A program made the position numbers and the translations under genes. The notes beneath the pieces are model-generated. The model ran no database searches, was not told the origin of the DNA, and was given only the letters and a program-made list of their open reading frames with translations. Source: an uncultured bacterium (GTDB lineage Bacteria; Patescibacteriota; Saccharimonadia; Saccharimonadales; Saccharimonadaceae). Taken from it: a stretch of 64,000 nt of DNA. The stretch is taken from the NCBI GenBank assembly GCA_938036155.1, contig CALHPA010000001.1, positions 124,001-188,000 of the forward strand, written 5' to 3'. How positions within the stretch are numbered: the stretch's first letter is position 1; each line of letters opens with the position of its first letter. This document shows positions 7,362 to 16,368 of this stretch, in pieces.

Positions 7362-8645
7362 TTATTCGTATCTCAAAGCTTCGATTGGGTCTTTTTTACT
7401 TGCGCTTCGCGAAGGTAGAGCACCAGCTAAAAAGGCTACAACTGCAATAATTACAGTGATAGATATATTATTTTGCAACGTGAATTTAGTTAAATTGAAT
7501 CCCTCAAGCCCTTTCAAGAAATCTTTTGAGGCAAAATTATTCAAAGCATCTCCTGCTAAAGATGCAAATAAAATTCCTAAGACTGAACCAATTAGGCCGA
7601 TTAAAATAGCTTCAATACTGAATAACTGAAAGATTTTTCCGTTTGAGAGCCCCATTGCTTTCATTAAACCAATTTCACGAGTCCGTTCACGAACGCTCAT
7701 GTAAAGTGTATTAATAATACCGAAGCTTGCTGCAAGCAATGCAATAGCCCCAAAAACAATCAAAGATCCAGTAATTCCATTTACGACGTTCATGATAGTT
7801 TCAACTTGGTCTTTAGCTGTGTTTGCTGAATAGCCCGCTTTTTTAGCGTCTTCCTTGATTTGGTTTAACTTATCTTCAGTTACTTTTCCTTCAATTTGAG
7901 CTAGAGCAGAAATACTTTTTTCTTTAGACTCTTTTGGTAAGCTTTTTGTCTGAAAATCATAAAATTCATTAAAGGTTGGCTCGTTAATTGTTACCATTGC
8001 TGATTGGATTAAGCTTTTAGCTGTTACGCCTGAAATTTTTTGAGTAAAGGTTTTAGTTTCACCAGTTAAAGAATCTGAAATTTGAAAGGTTACTTTTTCA
8101 CCGATCGCGGCTTGGGCATTTTTAAAACCTAGAGGTTCAAGATAGTCTTGAGAAATTGTTACTTCATCTTTGTTTTTTGGTTTACCTCCAGCTAGAAAAT
8201 CAAAGTCAAATTTTTGTCCTTCAACTTCTACTATAAGAGATGTAATTGTAAGTTTCTTGCCGCCTTTATATTGAATATAATCTGGTGTTGCTATTTTATA
8301 GAAGCGGGCATTTTTAATATTTGAAATTTTGTTAATTTTTTCAAGATCTTTAGAGTTTAGGGTCTGTTGAGTGTATCTAGAGCCAGCTTTTTTAGAATCA
8401 CCTTCTTTGTATTCTTGTGGCCCAAAAGCTACACCATTATCCTGTTTTGGCTGGAAATAAATTATAGAGTCGTCACCAAAAACTGAAAGCTGTTTTTGGA
8501 TATAATCGTTCACGCCAATATTTACAGCAGAGGTTAATGCGATGGTGAAAGAACCGATGCAAACCGCGATAATTGTTAAGAAAGTTCGCCCTTTATTTCG
8601 CCATAAATTTGAGGCTGAAGTTTTAATCATATCTAAAAATTTCAT
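7362..8645 (-). CDS. MacB/FtsX-type ABC transporter permease
   Basis: Membrane subunit of a type VII (MacB/LolE/YknZ-like) ABC transporter (427 aa). One membrane helix near residues 20-40, a large extracytoplasmic domain (about 45-280), then three helices in the FtsX domain, with the typical coupling stretch VRERTREIGLMKAMG and the ending SRSASKKDPIEALRYE. The start MKFLDMIK is chosen because AAGGAGA precedes it and the ATG overlaps the stop of the ATPase gene (TAATG); an in-frame ATG 57 bases further up lies inside the ATPase gene. No MacA-like adaptor is nearby. The likely role is export of a peptide or drug, or mechanotransmission. The gene contains no TTCGAA, unlike most neighbours. Confidence 0.92.
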   Translation of the reverse strand: MKFLDMIKTSASNLWRNKGRTFLTIIAVCIGSFTIALTSAVNIGVNDYIQKQLSVFGDDSIIYFQPKQDNGVAFGPQEYKEGDSKKAGSRYTQQTLNSKDLEKINKISNIKNARFYKIATPDYIQYKGGKKLTITSLIVEVEGQKFDFDFLAGGKPKNKDEVTISQDYLEPLGFKNAQAAIGEKVTFQISDSLTGETKTFTQKISGVTAKSLIQSAMVTINEPTFNEFYDFQTKSLPKESKEKSISALAQIEGKVTEDKLNQIKEDAKKAGYSANTAKDQVETIMNVVNGITGSLIVFGAIALLAASFGIINTLYMSVRERTREIGLMKAMGLSNGKIFQLFSIEAILIGLIGSVLGILFASLAGDALNNFASKDFLKGLEGFNLTKFTLQNNISITVIIAVVAFLAGALPSRSASKKDPIEALRYE

Positions 8646-9337
8646 TATTTTTCTCCTTTCGAAACAATTTGTCCGTCTTGAATTCTGATCTGGCGGTCGC
8701 ATTTTGCAGCCAAAGATTCATCGTGCGTTACAATAATTAGTGTGATTCCATTATCTTTATTTAAACCAAAAAGTAAATCCTCGATTTTTTTACTTGTTTT
8801 TGAGTCGAGATTTCCTGTTGGTTCGTCGGCAAAAAGAATTTGTGGCGAATTTGCAATTGCGCGAGCCACACAAACACGTTGTTTTTGTCCACCAGAAAGA
8901 TTCGAAGCTTTATTCTTAGCTTTATCAGTTAATTCAACAGCTTCCAAAGCTTTCAAGGCAATATCTTTACGTTTTCGTGAAGAAACGCCACCAATTTTGA
9001 GCGGAAGAATTACATTTTGTAAAACTGTATCTTTAGGGTTCATAAAAAACTGTTGAAAAACAAACCCAAAAGTTTGATTTCGAAGTTTATTCAATTCACG
9101 TTTTTTCATTTTAGCAATATTTTTGCCGTTGATTAAGATTTCGCCCTCATTTGGTTTATCGAGCGCTGCCAAGAGGTGCATAAGTGTTGATTTTCCGCTA
9201 CCAGATTTACCGATAATTGCAACACTTTCACCTTTTTGAACACTAAAAGAAACGCCATTTAATGCTTTAAAATATGTATTACCGTCGCGATAAACTTTAA
9301 CGAGGTCTTTAACTTCTATTAAATTACTTTTGTTCAT
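8645..9337 (-). CDS. MacB/LolD-type ABC transporter ATP-binding protein
   Basis: Cytoplasmic ATPase partner of the following permease (230 aa). Walker A GKSGSGKST (about 43-51), Q-loop FVFQQFF, signature LSGGQKQRV, Walker B ILFADEPTGNLD and H-loop VTHDES are complete. The LDS after the Walker B is typical of the LolD/MacB/FtsE group. It heads the operon ATPase-permease-dimethyltransferase-m5U methyltransferase, whose junctions range from a one-base overlap to a two-base gap. A ribosome site AAGGAA precedes the ATG. Confidence 0.95.
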   Translation of the reverse strand: MNKSNLIEVKDLVKVYRDGNTYFKALNGVSFSVQKGESVAIIGKSGSGKSTLMHLLAALDKPNEGEILINGKNIAKMKKRELNKLRNQTFGFVFQQFFMNPKDTVLQNVILPLKIGGVSSRKRKDIALKALEAVELTDKAKNKASNLSGGQKQRVCVARAIANSPQILFADEPTGNLDSKTSKKIEDLLFGLNKDNGITLIIVTHDESLAAKCDRQIRIQDGQIVSKGEK

Positions 9338-9393
9338 TGAATTCCTTCCTTATAATTATTCATTCTACTACTTATAATTTTCGCTGTCAAATT

Positions 9394-12189
9394 CTAATGC
9401 TCAATTTTAAGATTGTTCGTATTTTGAGCTTCTCGAGCTTGCGGTCTTAAATTTCGCGAACGTGGTTTGCGGCGTTTTTTTACTTGCGGAATTTCAATTC
9501 CCTTTTCAGCAAAAGCTTTCGAAAGATCCTTGAGTCCTAAACTTGGCTCTTTTTGCTCAGCAGAATTTGGACTAATCTTTTTTGGATCAATTGGAGCTTT
9601 GGAAAAATCAATTTTTTTTGCTTCAAACATTGGTTGAACTGGGGTGAAATTTTGCTGTTTCGTTATTGGCTTTTGCTTTTGACGATTTTGTTGATTTTGA
9701 ATACCCTGATTTTGGATTGGTGCAAAAACATTTTCTTCAACCTTTTTTGAAAATTCTACCCCGTTTCGTTCTGCCCAAGCTTTTGTCATTAATTCTTTTG
9801 GCGGAACTAAAATATCACGAATTCTTTGCTCGATAATCGTGCGTGGTGTGCTATAGTTTCGGCGAGTATTTTCGATAATCTTTGCACTTAAATCATTAAA
9901 AGGTTTTGGCAAAGTTAAAGTTGTTGCACTAAATGGCGTTGATTTTTCGCCGTTAATAATCATTGTCATTACAAAATGGCGGTTGTTTAAACTCATTAAA
10001 TCTGAAGCATCGAATTGCGGTTTAAATTGTTCAGCCAAAATTGGTGCATCTTCAACCGAAACGCGGAACGAAATAATTGATCCAACGTTTCCAAAAACTG
10101 CATTTTTAACGCTATCGGTCATTTGCGAAACATATTGATTAGCAACGGTTAGAGTTAGGCCATATTTTCGAATCTCTGAAAGAATTACAGCAAATGAATC
10201 GGTCGCAAAGTTTTGAAACTCGTCAACGTAAAGGTGAAAGGGTCGGCGGTCTTCCAGCCGTTCAATATCTGCGCGTGATTGGGCGGCAAGCTGAATTTTA
10301 GTTACCAGGAAAGAACCAAGAACGGAGGCGTTATCTTCACCAATTAACCCTTTCGAAAGGTTAACAACCAAGATTTTACCTTCATCCATAATTTGGCGAA
10401 TATTAAATGTTGATTTTGGCTGACCAATGATATTTCGAATAATTGGGTTTGCCGTAAAAGCCCCAACTTTATTCAAGATCGGTGCGATTGCTTCATTTAC
10501 TTGTTTTTCACCCCATTGACCAAATTCTTTTTTCCAAAATTGCAATACGGAGTCATCTTTACAGTAAGTTAAAGTTTCTTTTCGAAAATCCCCGTCTGTT
10601 AGCATTCTTGAAATATCGAGCATTGTTGTTTCTGGCCGATCAAGAAGTGCAAGAAGTGTGAAACGCAAAATATACTCAAGGCGAGGACCCCAAGAATCAC
10701 CAAACATACGCTTTAAAACACCGATAACTTCGGAAGAAATATTTGATTTTCGACTTGGATCGGTTACTTCAAGCGGGTTAAAGCCAAGTGGGAATTCGGT
10801 GTCGGCAGGATTAAAGTAAATTACATCATTAAGGCGATGTTCGGGAATAAACCGCATATTATTTTGCGCAAAATCACCATGTGGGTCAATAATTGCATAA
10901 CCTTCCCCATGAAAAATATCTGAAAGCGCCAAAAGCTCAAGCGACCCAGATTTTCCGGTTCCCGTTTGACCAATAATATAAAGGTGGCGCGAACGGTCAC
11001 GGCGAAGCATTCCGAATTGGTGGTTAATTCCGCGAAAGTTTGTTAAACCGAAAGCTGAAATATTTTCATCGTGTGCGCGGTCTCCAGTGATTAATGGTAA
11101 TTTCGAAGGTGGTTCGGCAGTTTTACTTGAAGCCCAAACAATATTTGGCGTTTCTACGTTTGTGTGAGGCAAATGCCAGATGCTGGCGAGTTCTTGAATA
11201 TTTAGAATGTAGCCATCATCAAAGAAGATTCGCGACTGAAAATCTCGAATTTTGTCTTTATCTAGCGAAGAATTTGAAGCTTTAAAGCCATTTAAATTTG
11301 TACTATTAAATTGTTTGAAGGTTCCAGTTAAAGCTTGAATTTGAAGTCGTGCAGTATCTTCATCTTCCCCTAAATAAGCCAAACGAATTTTAACCTGATA
11401 ACCAAGCTTGGTGGCCTTTTCTTCGGCTTTCGAAATGCGAGTTTTATCGCGGTCGGATGGTTCTTTTTTGGCATTTTCTGAACTTTCTGGTGGTGTCCAG
11501 AGCGCTTCTAAAATTTGTAAAATATATTTCCAATCAATCTTGAATGCTTTTTTGCCAGACTTAACTTTCTTTACCCATTCGTCTGATTTCTTATGCCAAT
11601 CATCGGCAACTGGTCGCGCTAAAACTTGAATCCAAAGTTGGTCATTTGTTCCATCTAATTTTGCGAGCGTCCCAGTAATTCCCGCAAGTGGATCAACTTC
11701 GAAACCATCAAAAGTTTTAATTGGCAAGGCTTCGTTTTCAATCAAGTCAATTTCAGTTGAATAAATTACGTGTTTATTTTCGAGATTTTCTGCGTAATCT
11801 TCTTTTGCTTCATAAATTTGAACTGTTGGATATTGTGAATAAATTTGCCCTTCCACAAAACTTTGCAAAGTTCTTGGCATCCAAACATAAAACCGAATTG
11901 CACCATTAACAGATACAATTTCGAAACTTAAATGTTCCTGAACACCATTGTTATTCTTAAGCTCAGTCGGGTCTCGCAGAATTCCGTGCAAACTGGCAAG
12001 GAGTTGCTCGGCGGCAAGTTCAGATTTATCGTTAGTTTTTGGAATTTCTAACGCCAAAAGAACGCTGTCGGTGTTCATAACGTTTAGCTTATCGATTTTT
12101 TTATAATTTTGCCAAGTTAGAAAAGCTAAAATCACCACGATTGTTAGCCAAACTAGAGGGTTAAATAAGATTGAAAAAAATGCCATCAT
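9394..12189 (-). CDS. TraG/VirD4/HerA-like ATPase with N-terminal membrane anchor
   Basis: Large FtsK/HerA-superfamily ATPase (931 aa). The N-terminus has one membrane helix (about 5-25) and then ~380 residues of mixed fold. The motor follows: Walker A GQTGTGKSG near residue 409, DPHGDFA, Walker B VDEFQNFATDSF near residue 655 and a TLTVANQYVSQM sensor. The C-terminus is Gln/Lys-rich and probably disordered, ending in a basic RKPRSR stretch. Such proteins couple DNA or protein to type IV secretion or pilus-like machines. No VirB4, relaxase or mating-pair genes are in the window. The start is placed at MMAFFSIL (second Met is equally possible); a longer frame to 12273 has no ribosome site and contains the -10-like TGCTATTAT. 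Confidence 0.82.
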   Translation of the reverse strand: MMAFFSILFNPLVWLTIVVILAFLTWQNYKKIDKLNVMNTDSVLLALEIPKTNDKSELAAEQLLASLHGILRDPTELKNNNGVQEHLSFEIVSVNGAIRFYVWMPRTLQSFVEGQIYSQYPTVQIYEAKEDYAENLENKHVIYSTEIDLIENEALPIKTFDGFEVDPLAGITGTLAKLDGTNDQLWIQVLARPVADDWHKKSDEWVKKVKSGKKAFKIDWKYILQILEALWTPPESSENAKKEPSDRDKTRISKAEEKATKLGYQVKIRLAYLGEDEDTARLQIQALTGTFKQFNSTNLNGFKASNSSLDKDKIRDFQSRIFFDDGYILNIQELASIWHLPHTNVETPNIVWASSKTAEPPSKLPLITGDRAHDENISAFGLTNFRGINHQFGMLRRDRSRHLYIIGQTGTGKSGSLELLALSDIFHGEGYAIIDPHGDFAQNNMRFIPEHRLNDVIYFNPADTEFPLGFNPLEVTDPSRKSNISSEVIGVLKRMFGDSWGPRLEYILRFTLLALLDRPETTMLDISRMLTDGDFRKETLTYCKDDSVLQFWKKEFGQWGEKQVNEAIAPILNKVGAFTANPIIRNIIGQPKSTFNIRQIMDEGKILVVNLSKGLIGEDNASVLGSFLVTKIQLAAQSRADIERLEDRRPFHLYVDEFQNFATDSFAVILSEIRKYGLTLTVANQYVSQMTDSVKNAVFGNVGSIISFRVSVEDAPILAEQFKPQFDASDLMSLNNRHFVMTMIINGEKSTPFSATTLTLPKPFNDLSAKIIENTRRNYSTPRTIIEQRIRDILVPPKELMTKAWAERNGVEFSKKVEENVFAPIQNQGIQNQQNRQKQKPITKQQNFTPVQPMFEAKKIDFSKAPIDPKKISPNSAEQKEPSLGLKDLSKAFAEKGIEIPQVKKRRKPRSRNLRPQAREAQNTNNLKIEH

Positions 12190-12255
12190 AGTGTTTAAAT
12201 AATAGCATAAAACTACAAAAAAATCAAGATGGTGGTTATGTTTTCGAATTTTTAG

Positions 12256-12286
12256 AAAATAAAATCCGCCCAAATTTTGAGCGAAT
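12256..12286 (-). terminator. terminator of sigma-4/HARE-HTH gene
   Basis: Minus-strand stem ATTCGCTC/GGGCGGAT (with G-T pairs), then TTTTATTTT. Confidence 0.6.
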
Positions 12287-12293
12287 TTTGGTT

Positions 12294-13352
12294 TTAGGCG
12301 AGCTCGGCTAGAGTGTAGGTTGCTTTTGCCACGCGCTTAAATTCTTTTTTACTTTGAAGGTTTAATAGAACAGTCGTCTCTTTAACTTTACGTTTTTCAA
12401 GTACGCGTTTTACGATTTCGTCTCGGTAGAGTGGTTCGCCCGCTTCCTTGAGAACCGCCGTAATTATATCGGCAACGGTTCCACGTTTGAAGCCCCAAGT
12501 ATCGAGTGCATAAATTCCACGACCAATCAAAACAAAACGTTTATCTTTAATCAGCTCGTTATGAATCGCTTGAATTGTAACTGCTTTTCGGCTAAAATCA
12601 CTCTTTCGAATTTCTTCAGCAATTTCTGAAAAATGCATCGGCTTTTTTTTGCTTTCTAGAATCACGAAAATTTTGTCGCGAATATTTTTTGGGTTTACTG
12701 CTGGCCATTTTTCAAGCCCCCAAAGCCCGTTTAGAGTTGCGAGTAGTTTTGAAACACTGGCAATCGCACTAATTTGGCTTGGGTGTTCATAATTTAATTG
12801 TTCATCTAGTTGCTCCAATGTTACTGGACTTTTATTCTTTTTGATGATATTGACAATTTCATCGATTGATTTTTTAATTTTTCGTTCATCACCATATTCT
12901 GCGTTGGCGATTGCACTGTTATATTTATCGTTTTCCTGGACTAAAACTAATTTCGAACTAATTTCAGCGATAAATAAAAAGTTAAAAATTTGCTGATCAC
13001 TTGACTCAGATTCAATAGTTTTTTCAACAAGATTTTTAGTTTTCGAAATTCTCCCAACTTCAGCAAGATTTCGAATTATAGTTTTTTCGATTTCAGCAAG
13101 ATGTTCGATATTTCCCTTTTCGGCAGCAATTTTTAATCTAATGAGCGCGGCTTTTTCAAGCTGGCGAACTCGCTCACGAGTAATGTCAAGCCTTTCACCA
13201 ATTTGCTCTAGAGTTTCTTTTTGCTCGCCAAGTCCAAAGCGGCGGTTGATAATTTCACGTTCTCGCGGTTGGTCGATAACTTGCAGAGCATTTGAAATAA
13301 CAGTTTGAATCAACTGGATTTTTTCATTCTGAATCTGAGTTTTTTGTTCCAT
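12294..13352 (-). CDS. sigma-70 region 4 fused to HARE-HTH domains, transcription factor
   Basis: A regulator of 352 aa, not a full sigma factor. Residues about 20-75 match sigma-70 region 4, the -35-binding helix-turn-helix (IINRRFGLGEQKETLEQIGERLDITRERVRQLEKAAL is the stretch; its core is RERVRQLE). No region 2 is present, so it cannot melt a -10 by itself. The C-terminal half carries a HARE-HTH-type winged-helix segment (about 235-285, KPMHFSEIAEEI) and a second related one (about 290-350, EPLYRDEIVKRVL). HARE-HTH also occurs in the RNA polymerase delta subunit, so an RNAP-associated role is plausible. Upstream AAGGGAA is the ribosome site; a perfect palindrome overlaps the likely -35. Confidence 0.85.
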   Translation of the reverse strand: MEQKTQIQNEKIQLIQTVISNALQVIDQPREREIINRRFGLGEQKETLEQIGERLDITRERVRQLEKAALIRLKIAAEKGNIEHLAEIEKTIIRNLAEVGRISKTKNLVEKTIESESSDQQIFNFLFIAEISSKLVLVQENDKYNSAIANAEYGDERKIKKSIDEIVNIIKKNKSPVTLEQLDEQLNYEHPSQISAIASVSKLLATLNGLWGLEKWPAVNPKNIRDKIFVILESKKKPMHFSEIAEEIRKSDFSRKAVTIQAIHNELIKDKRFVLIGRGIYALDTWGFKRGTVADIITAVLKEAGEPLYRDEIVKRVLEKRKVKETTVLLNLQSKKEFKRVAKATYTLAELA

Positions 13353-13414
13353 AATTCCCTTGATTAAAATTAATACTTTATAAAAACCAAGTATTATTTT
13401 TCAATAACACTTGA

Positions 13415-13427
13415 GTATTGTCAATAC
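13415..13427. promoter_or_regulatory. palindrome GTATTGTCAATAC over candidate -35
   Basis: Perfect 6-1-6 palindrome. On the minus strand it contains TTGACA, the best -35 match upstream of the sigma-4/HARE-HTH gene. A related imperfect copy (GTATT...CAATA) lies about 25 bases nearer the gene. The spacing suggests an operator, possibly for autoregulation. No sharp -10 was found at 17 bases, so the assignment is weak. Confidence 0.35.
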
Positions 13428-13475
13428 CATTTATCTCTTCTTTATTTATATTATACCACAAAATTGTAAAAAACA

Positions 13476-13520
13476 ACAAAAAATGACATAAAAATTTATT
13501 TTTTAAAATTTTATGTCATT
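13476..13520 (-). terminator. terminator of topA
   Basis: Perfect 11-bp stem ATGACATAAAA/TTTTATGTCAT with an AT loop; on the minus strand followed by TTTTTTG. Confidence 0.75.
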
Positions 13521-13550
13521 ATGCTTGCGCTTATAATAAAATATTAAATT

Positions 13551-15929
13551 CTATTTTTTTGATTTTGTAGTTTTCGAAGCGGCTTTATTGGCTGTTTTTG
13601 ATACTATTTTTCGCTTCGATATCTTTTTAGTGGTTGATTTTTTGCCAGATTTTCGAGATTTTGCAACTTCAATTAATTCGCTGGCTTGTTTTTCAGTAAT
13701 TTTCTCAATATCTAAATCTTTTGGTAGAATTGCTTTAATTTCGCTATCAGTAATATATTTTCTTCCGAATCCGCCGCGAGAAATCGTAATTCCGTTTTTA
13801 AATTTCTTTAAAATTCGCTTTTCGTCAGCCTTCAGTTTTTCTTCGTAAAGCATCTGTGCTTCAGTTTCAGTAATCTCGAAAGGCGACATCGGCTTAATGC
13901 TTACGAAAGTATTTTCAATCTTGATGTATGGGCCATATTGACCGATATTGGCTGTAATTTCTTTACCGTCCTCAGTTTTGCCAACTTTTCGTGGCAAAAG
14001 AAACATTTTCAAAGCACTTTCGAGCGAGACGGTTTCGATTTTTTCTCCAGCTGGCATTGGCGCGAATTTCACTTCTTCGCCCTCAACTTTATTATCGCCA
14101 AGCTGAATCATTGGCCCAAAACGGCCAAATCGTGCAAAAACTTTTCGTCCAGTTTTTGGGTCAATTCCAATTTCTCGAGCGGGAGCTACAGCATTGCGAT
14201 CAATTTCGCCCGAATCCATAATTAATTTATGGAAGGGCTTGTAAAAATCATCAAGAACTTCAAGGCGATTTTCTTCACCTACAGCAATTTTATCAAAGTC
14301 ATTCTCGAGGTTTGCTGTCCAGCCATAATCAACAACCTGGTTAAAATAATCGTTCAAGAAATCACTCAAAACCTCGCCGCTTGCAGTGGGTAGTAGTTTT
14401 CCTTTAGTTGAACCAGTTTTTTCTTGAATAACTTCGCGGTTAATTTTATTTTTCGAAAGTGAAATTTGAATCACATCGCGTGGATTTCCTTCGCCTTCAC
14501 CTTTCAGAGCATAGCCACGAGCTTGAATTGTATCTAGAATTGTAGCATAAGTTGATGGGCGGCCAATTCCTAAGTCTTCAAGTTTTTTAACAAGAGAACC
14601 TTCGGTATAGCGAGCTGGTGGACGCGAGAAGACTTCTTTTGCGATAATTTCATTAAAATTCAAATTGTCTCCATTTGTAAGCTCTGGCAAGAATTCATCT
14701 TTTTTTCCGCTTGAATAAACTTTTAGGAACCCGTCAAAAACTACAACTTCGCCTTTAGCCTCGAAATAATTTTCTTGACCAGAAATTTCAATTTTAACAG
14801 TAGTTTTTTCGATTTTTGCCGGCGCCATTTGGCTAGCAATCGTGCGGTTTCGAATCAACGTGTAAATCTTTTGTAAATCTTGACTAGTTGAAGCTTTTTC
14901 ATTCGCTATTACAGTTGGCCGAATCGCCTCGTGCGCTTCTTGTGCTGCAGCTGATTTTGTGGCAAAATTACGTGCTTTGTGGTATTTTTCGCCGAAAGTT
15001 TTCTTGATAAATCCTTCACTGGATTTAATTGCGAATCCACTCAAATTTACGCTGTCGGTTCGCATATAGGTGATTTTACCAGATTGATAAAGTTTTTGTG
15101 CGGCAGCCATTGTGCTTTTGGCCGGAAATCCAAGCCGTGCGTTAGCCTCTTGCTGAAGAGTTGAAGTTGTAAATGGCGCGCTTGGGTTGCGGGTGCCAGG
15201 AGTTTTTGAAACGTTTGCAACTTTAAAGCTGGCCGTCTTTAGGCTTTCGAGAAAATCAGTTGCAGCCTTTTCGGTTTCGAATTTTTTATTAAGTTCAGCT
15301 TTTAGGGTCTCACCAGAATTTGGTACAATAAATTCCCCAGTAATTTTAAACGAACTTTTTGCTCCGAACTTTTCGATCTCGCGCTCGCGTTCCACGAGTA
15401 ATCTTACTGCTGGGCTTTGCACACGGCCAGCACTTTTTCCACCTGGGACTTTTCGCCACACAACAGGGCTCAAATCAAAACCAACCAGCCAGTCTAAAGT
15501 TTGGCGAGTTTGTTGAGCTTCAACCATTTTCATGTCAATTTTTCGCGGATTTTTAATTGCCTCTTCAATTGCATTTTTAGTAATTTCGTGAAAAACAATT
15601 CGCTTGGTAGTTTTTGGGTTTAATTTCAAAACTTCGCAAAGGTGCCAAGCAATCGCTTCCCCTTCGCGGTCTTCATCGGTTGCAAGCCAAACTTCTTCGG
15701 CGGCCTTAACGGCTTTTCGAAGCTCTGTAACAACTTTTTTCTTGCCTGGATCAACTTCGAAAGTGATTTTATATTTATTATTTGTTTCGATCGGTCGGCC
15801 ACCGTCTTTATTTTTTTTGGCGATCTGGCGAATATGTCCAACGCTAGACATGACTGTAAAGTCTTTGCCGAGATATTTTTCGATAGTTTTAGCCTTAGCG
15901 GGGCTCTCTACGATTACTAAATTCTTCAT
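13551..15929 (-). CDS. topA: DNA topoisomerase I
   Basis: Type IA topoisomerase that relaxes negative supercoils (792 aa). N-terminal Toprim domain (VIVESPAKAKTIEKYLG at the start, DEDREGEAIAWHL near 105-118), then the cleavage domain with the active-site Tyr near residue 291 in TYMRTDS, and GLGRPSTYA-type motif (LGIGRPSTYATIL). The C-terminal part has repeated GRFGPMIQLG / GQYGPYIKI elements and a Lys-rich tail, but no Cys: the C4 zinc ribbons of many TopA enzymes are absent. A TGTTAAAAT box lies 11 bases before ATG, so the leader is very short. Confidence 0.97.
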   Translation of the reverse strand: MKNLVIVESPAKAKTIEKYLGKDFTVMSSVGHIRQIAKKNKDGGRPIETNNKYKITFEVDPGKKKVVTELRKAVKAAEEVWLATDEDREGEAIAWHLCEVLKLNPKTTKRIVFHEITKNAIEEAIKNPRKIDMKMVEAQQTRQTLDWLVGFDLSPVVWRKVPGGKSAGRVQSPAVRLLVEREREIEKFGAKSSFKITGEFIVPNSGETLKAELNKKFETEKAATDFLESLKTASFKVANVSKTPGTRNPSAPFTTSTLQQEANARLGFPAKSTMAAAQKLYQSGKITYMRTDSVNLSGFAIKSSEGFIKKTFGEKYHKARNFATKSAAAQEAHEAIRPTVIANEKASTSQDLQKIYTLIRNRTIASQMAPAKIEKTTVKIEISGQENYFEAKGEVVVFDGFLKVYSSGKKDEFLPELTNGDNLNFNEIIAKEVFSRPPARYTEGSLVKKLEDLGIGRPSTYATILDTIQARGYALKGEGEGNPRDVIQISLSKNKINREVIQEKTGSTKGKLLPTASGEVLSDFLNDYFNQVVDYGWTANLENDFDKIAVGEENRLEVLDDFYKPFHKLIMDSGEIDRNAVAPAREIGIDPKTGRKVFARFGRFGPMIQLGDNKVEGEEVKFAPMPAGEKIETVSLESALKMFLLPRKVGKTEDGKEITANIGQYGPYIKIENTFVSIKPMSPFEITETEAQMLYEEKLKADEKRILKKFKNGITISRGGFGRKYITDSEIKAILPKDLDIEKITEKQASELIEVAKSRKSGKKSTTKKISKRKIVSKTANKAASKTTKSKK

Positions 15930-16039
15930 AAGCTTAATTTATTTTAACATACTAATAATATATATACAAACTTATTTGAATAAAATCCCAAAATATGTTA
16001 AAATAATATAATCTTAGAACCTTACAGGAGGAAATGATA

Positions 16040-16303
16040 ATGAATATTAGTGCTCTAAATCATAAGAAGTGTAAAATTCAAGATGAAATTTCGAAAAAAG
16101 AACGGATTCTGACACTCGAACGTCAAAGTTCCCGATTTTATCGTCGGGCTGCTGCTTCACTATGGAATTATAGAAGCGATGGAATTTTTCTTTCAAGTAA
16201 AACGCCGACTGAGAGGTTTTATATGAAAGAAATATTTCGTCTGAAGTGTTCATTAATCTTCACTAATGTTTTGATTGCTTTCGAAAAAATCAAATCTCGT
16301 TAA
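16040..16303 (+). CDS. small orphan protein (87 aa)
   Basis: Not recognised. Basic protein (MNISALNHKK...) of 87 residues with no membrane segment; the middle is Arg-rich (SSRFYRRAAASLWNYRS) and the last third hydrophobic-helical. Start chosen at the second ATG because the AGGAGG ribosome site lies eight bases before it, but only two before the first ATG. It forms a self-contained unit with a strong terminator directly after the stop. It belongs to the group of short, well-translated orphans seen at 33.6-35.2, 39.1, 49.7 and 58.5-59.5 kb. Confidence 0.75.
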   Translation: MNISALNHKKCKIQDEISKKERILTLERQSSRFYRRAAASLWNYRSDGIFLSSKTPTERFYMKEIFRLKCSLIFTNVLIAFEKIKSR

Positions 16304-16309
16304 ATTTTG

Positions 16310-16340
16310 ACCGCACGTATTTTTGTGCGGTTTTGCTTTT
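16310..16340 (+). terminator. terminator of 87-aa gene
   Basis: Stem ACCGCAC/GTGCGGT followed by TTTTGCTTTTT. It begins six bases after the stop, overlapping nothing downstream. Confidence 0.85.
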
Positions 16341-16368
16341 TCGAGCGAAACATGCTACAATAAAGCTT

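Noticed and set aside
12189..12273. Longer start for the TraG/HerA-like protein
   Set aside because: No ribosome site, and the extra segment contains a -10-like TGCTATTAT before the chosen Met.
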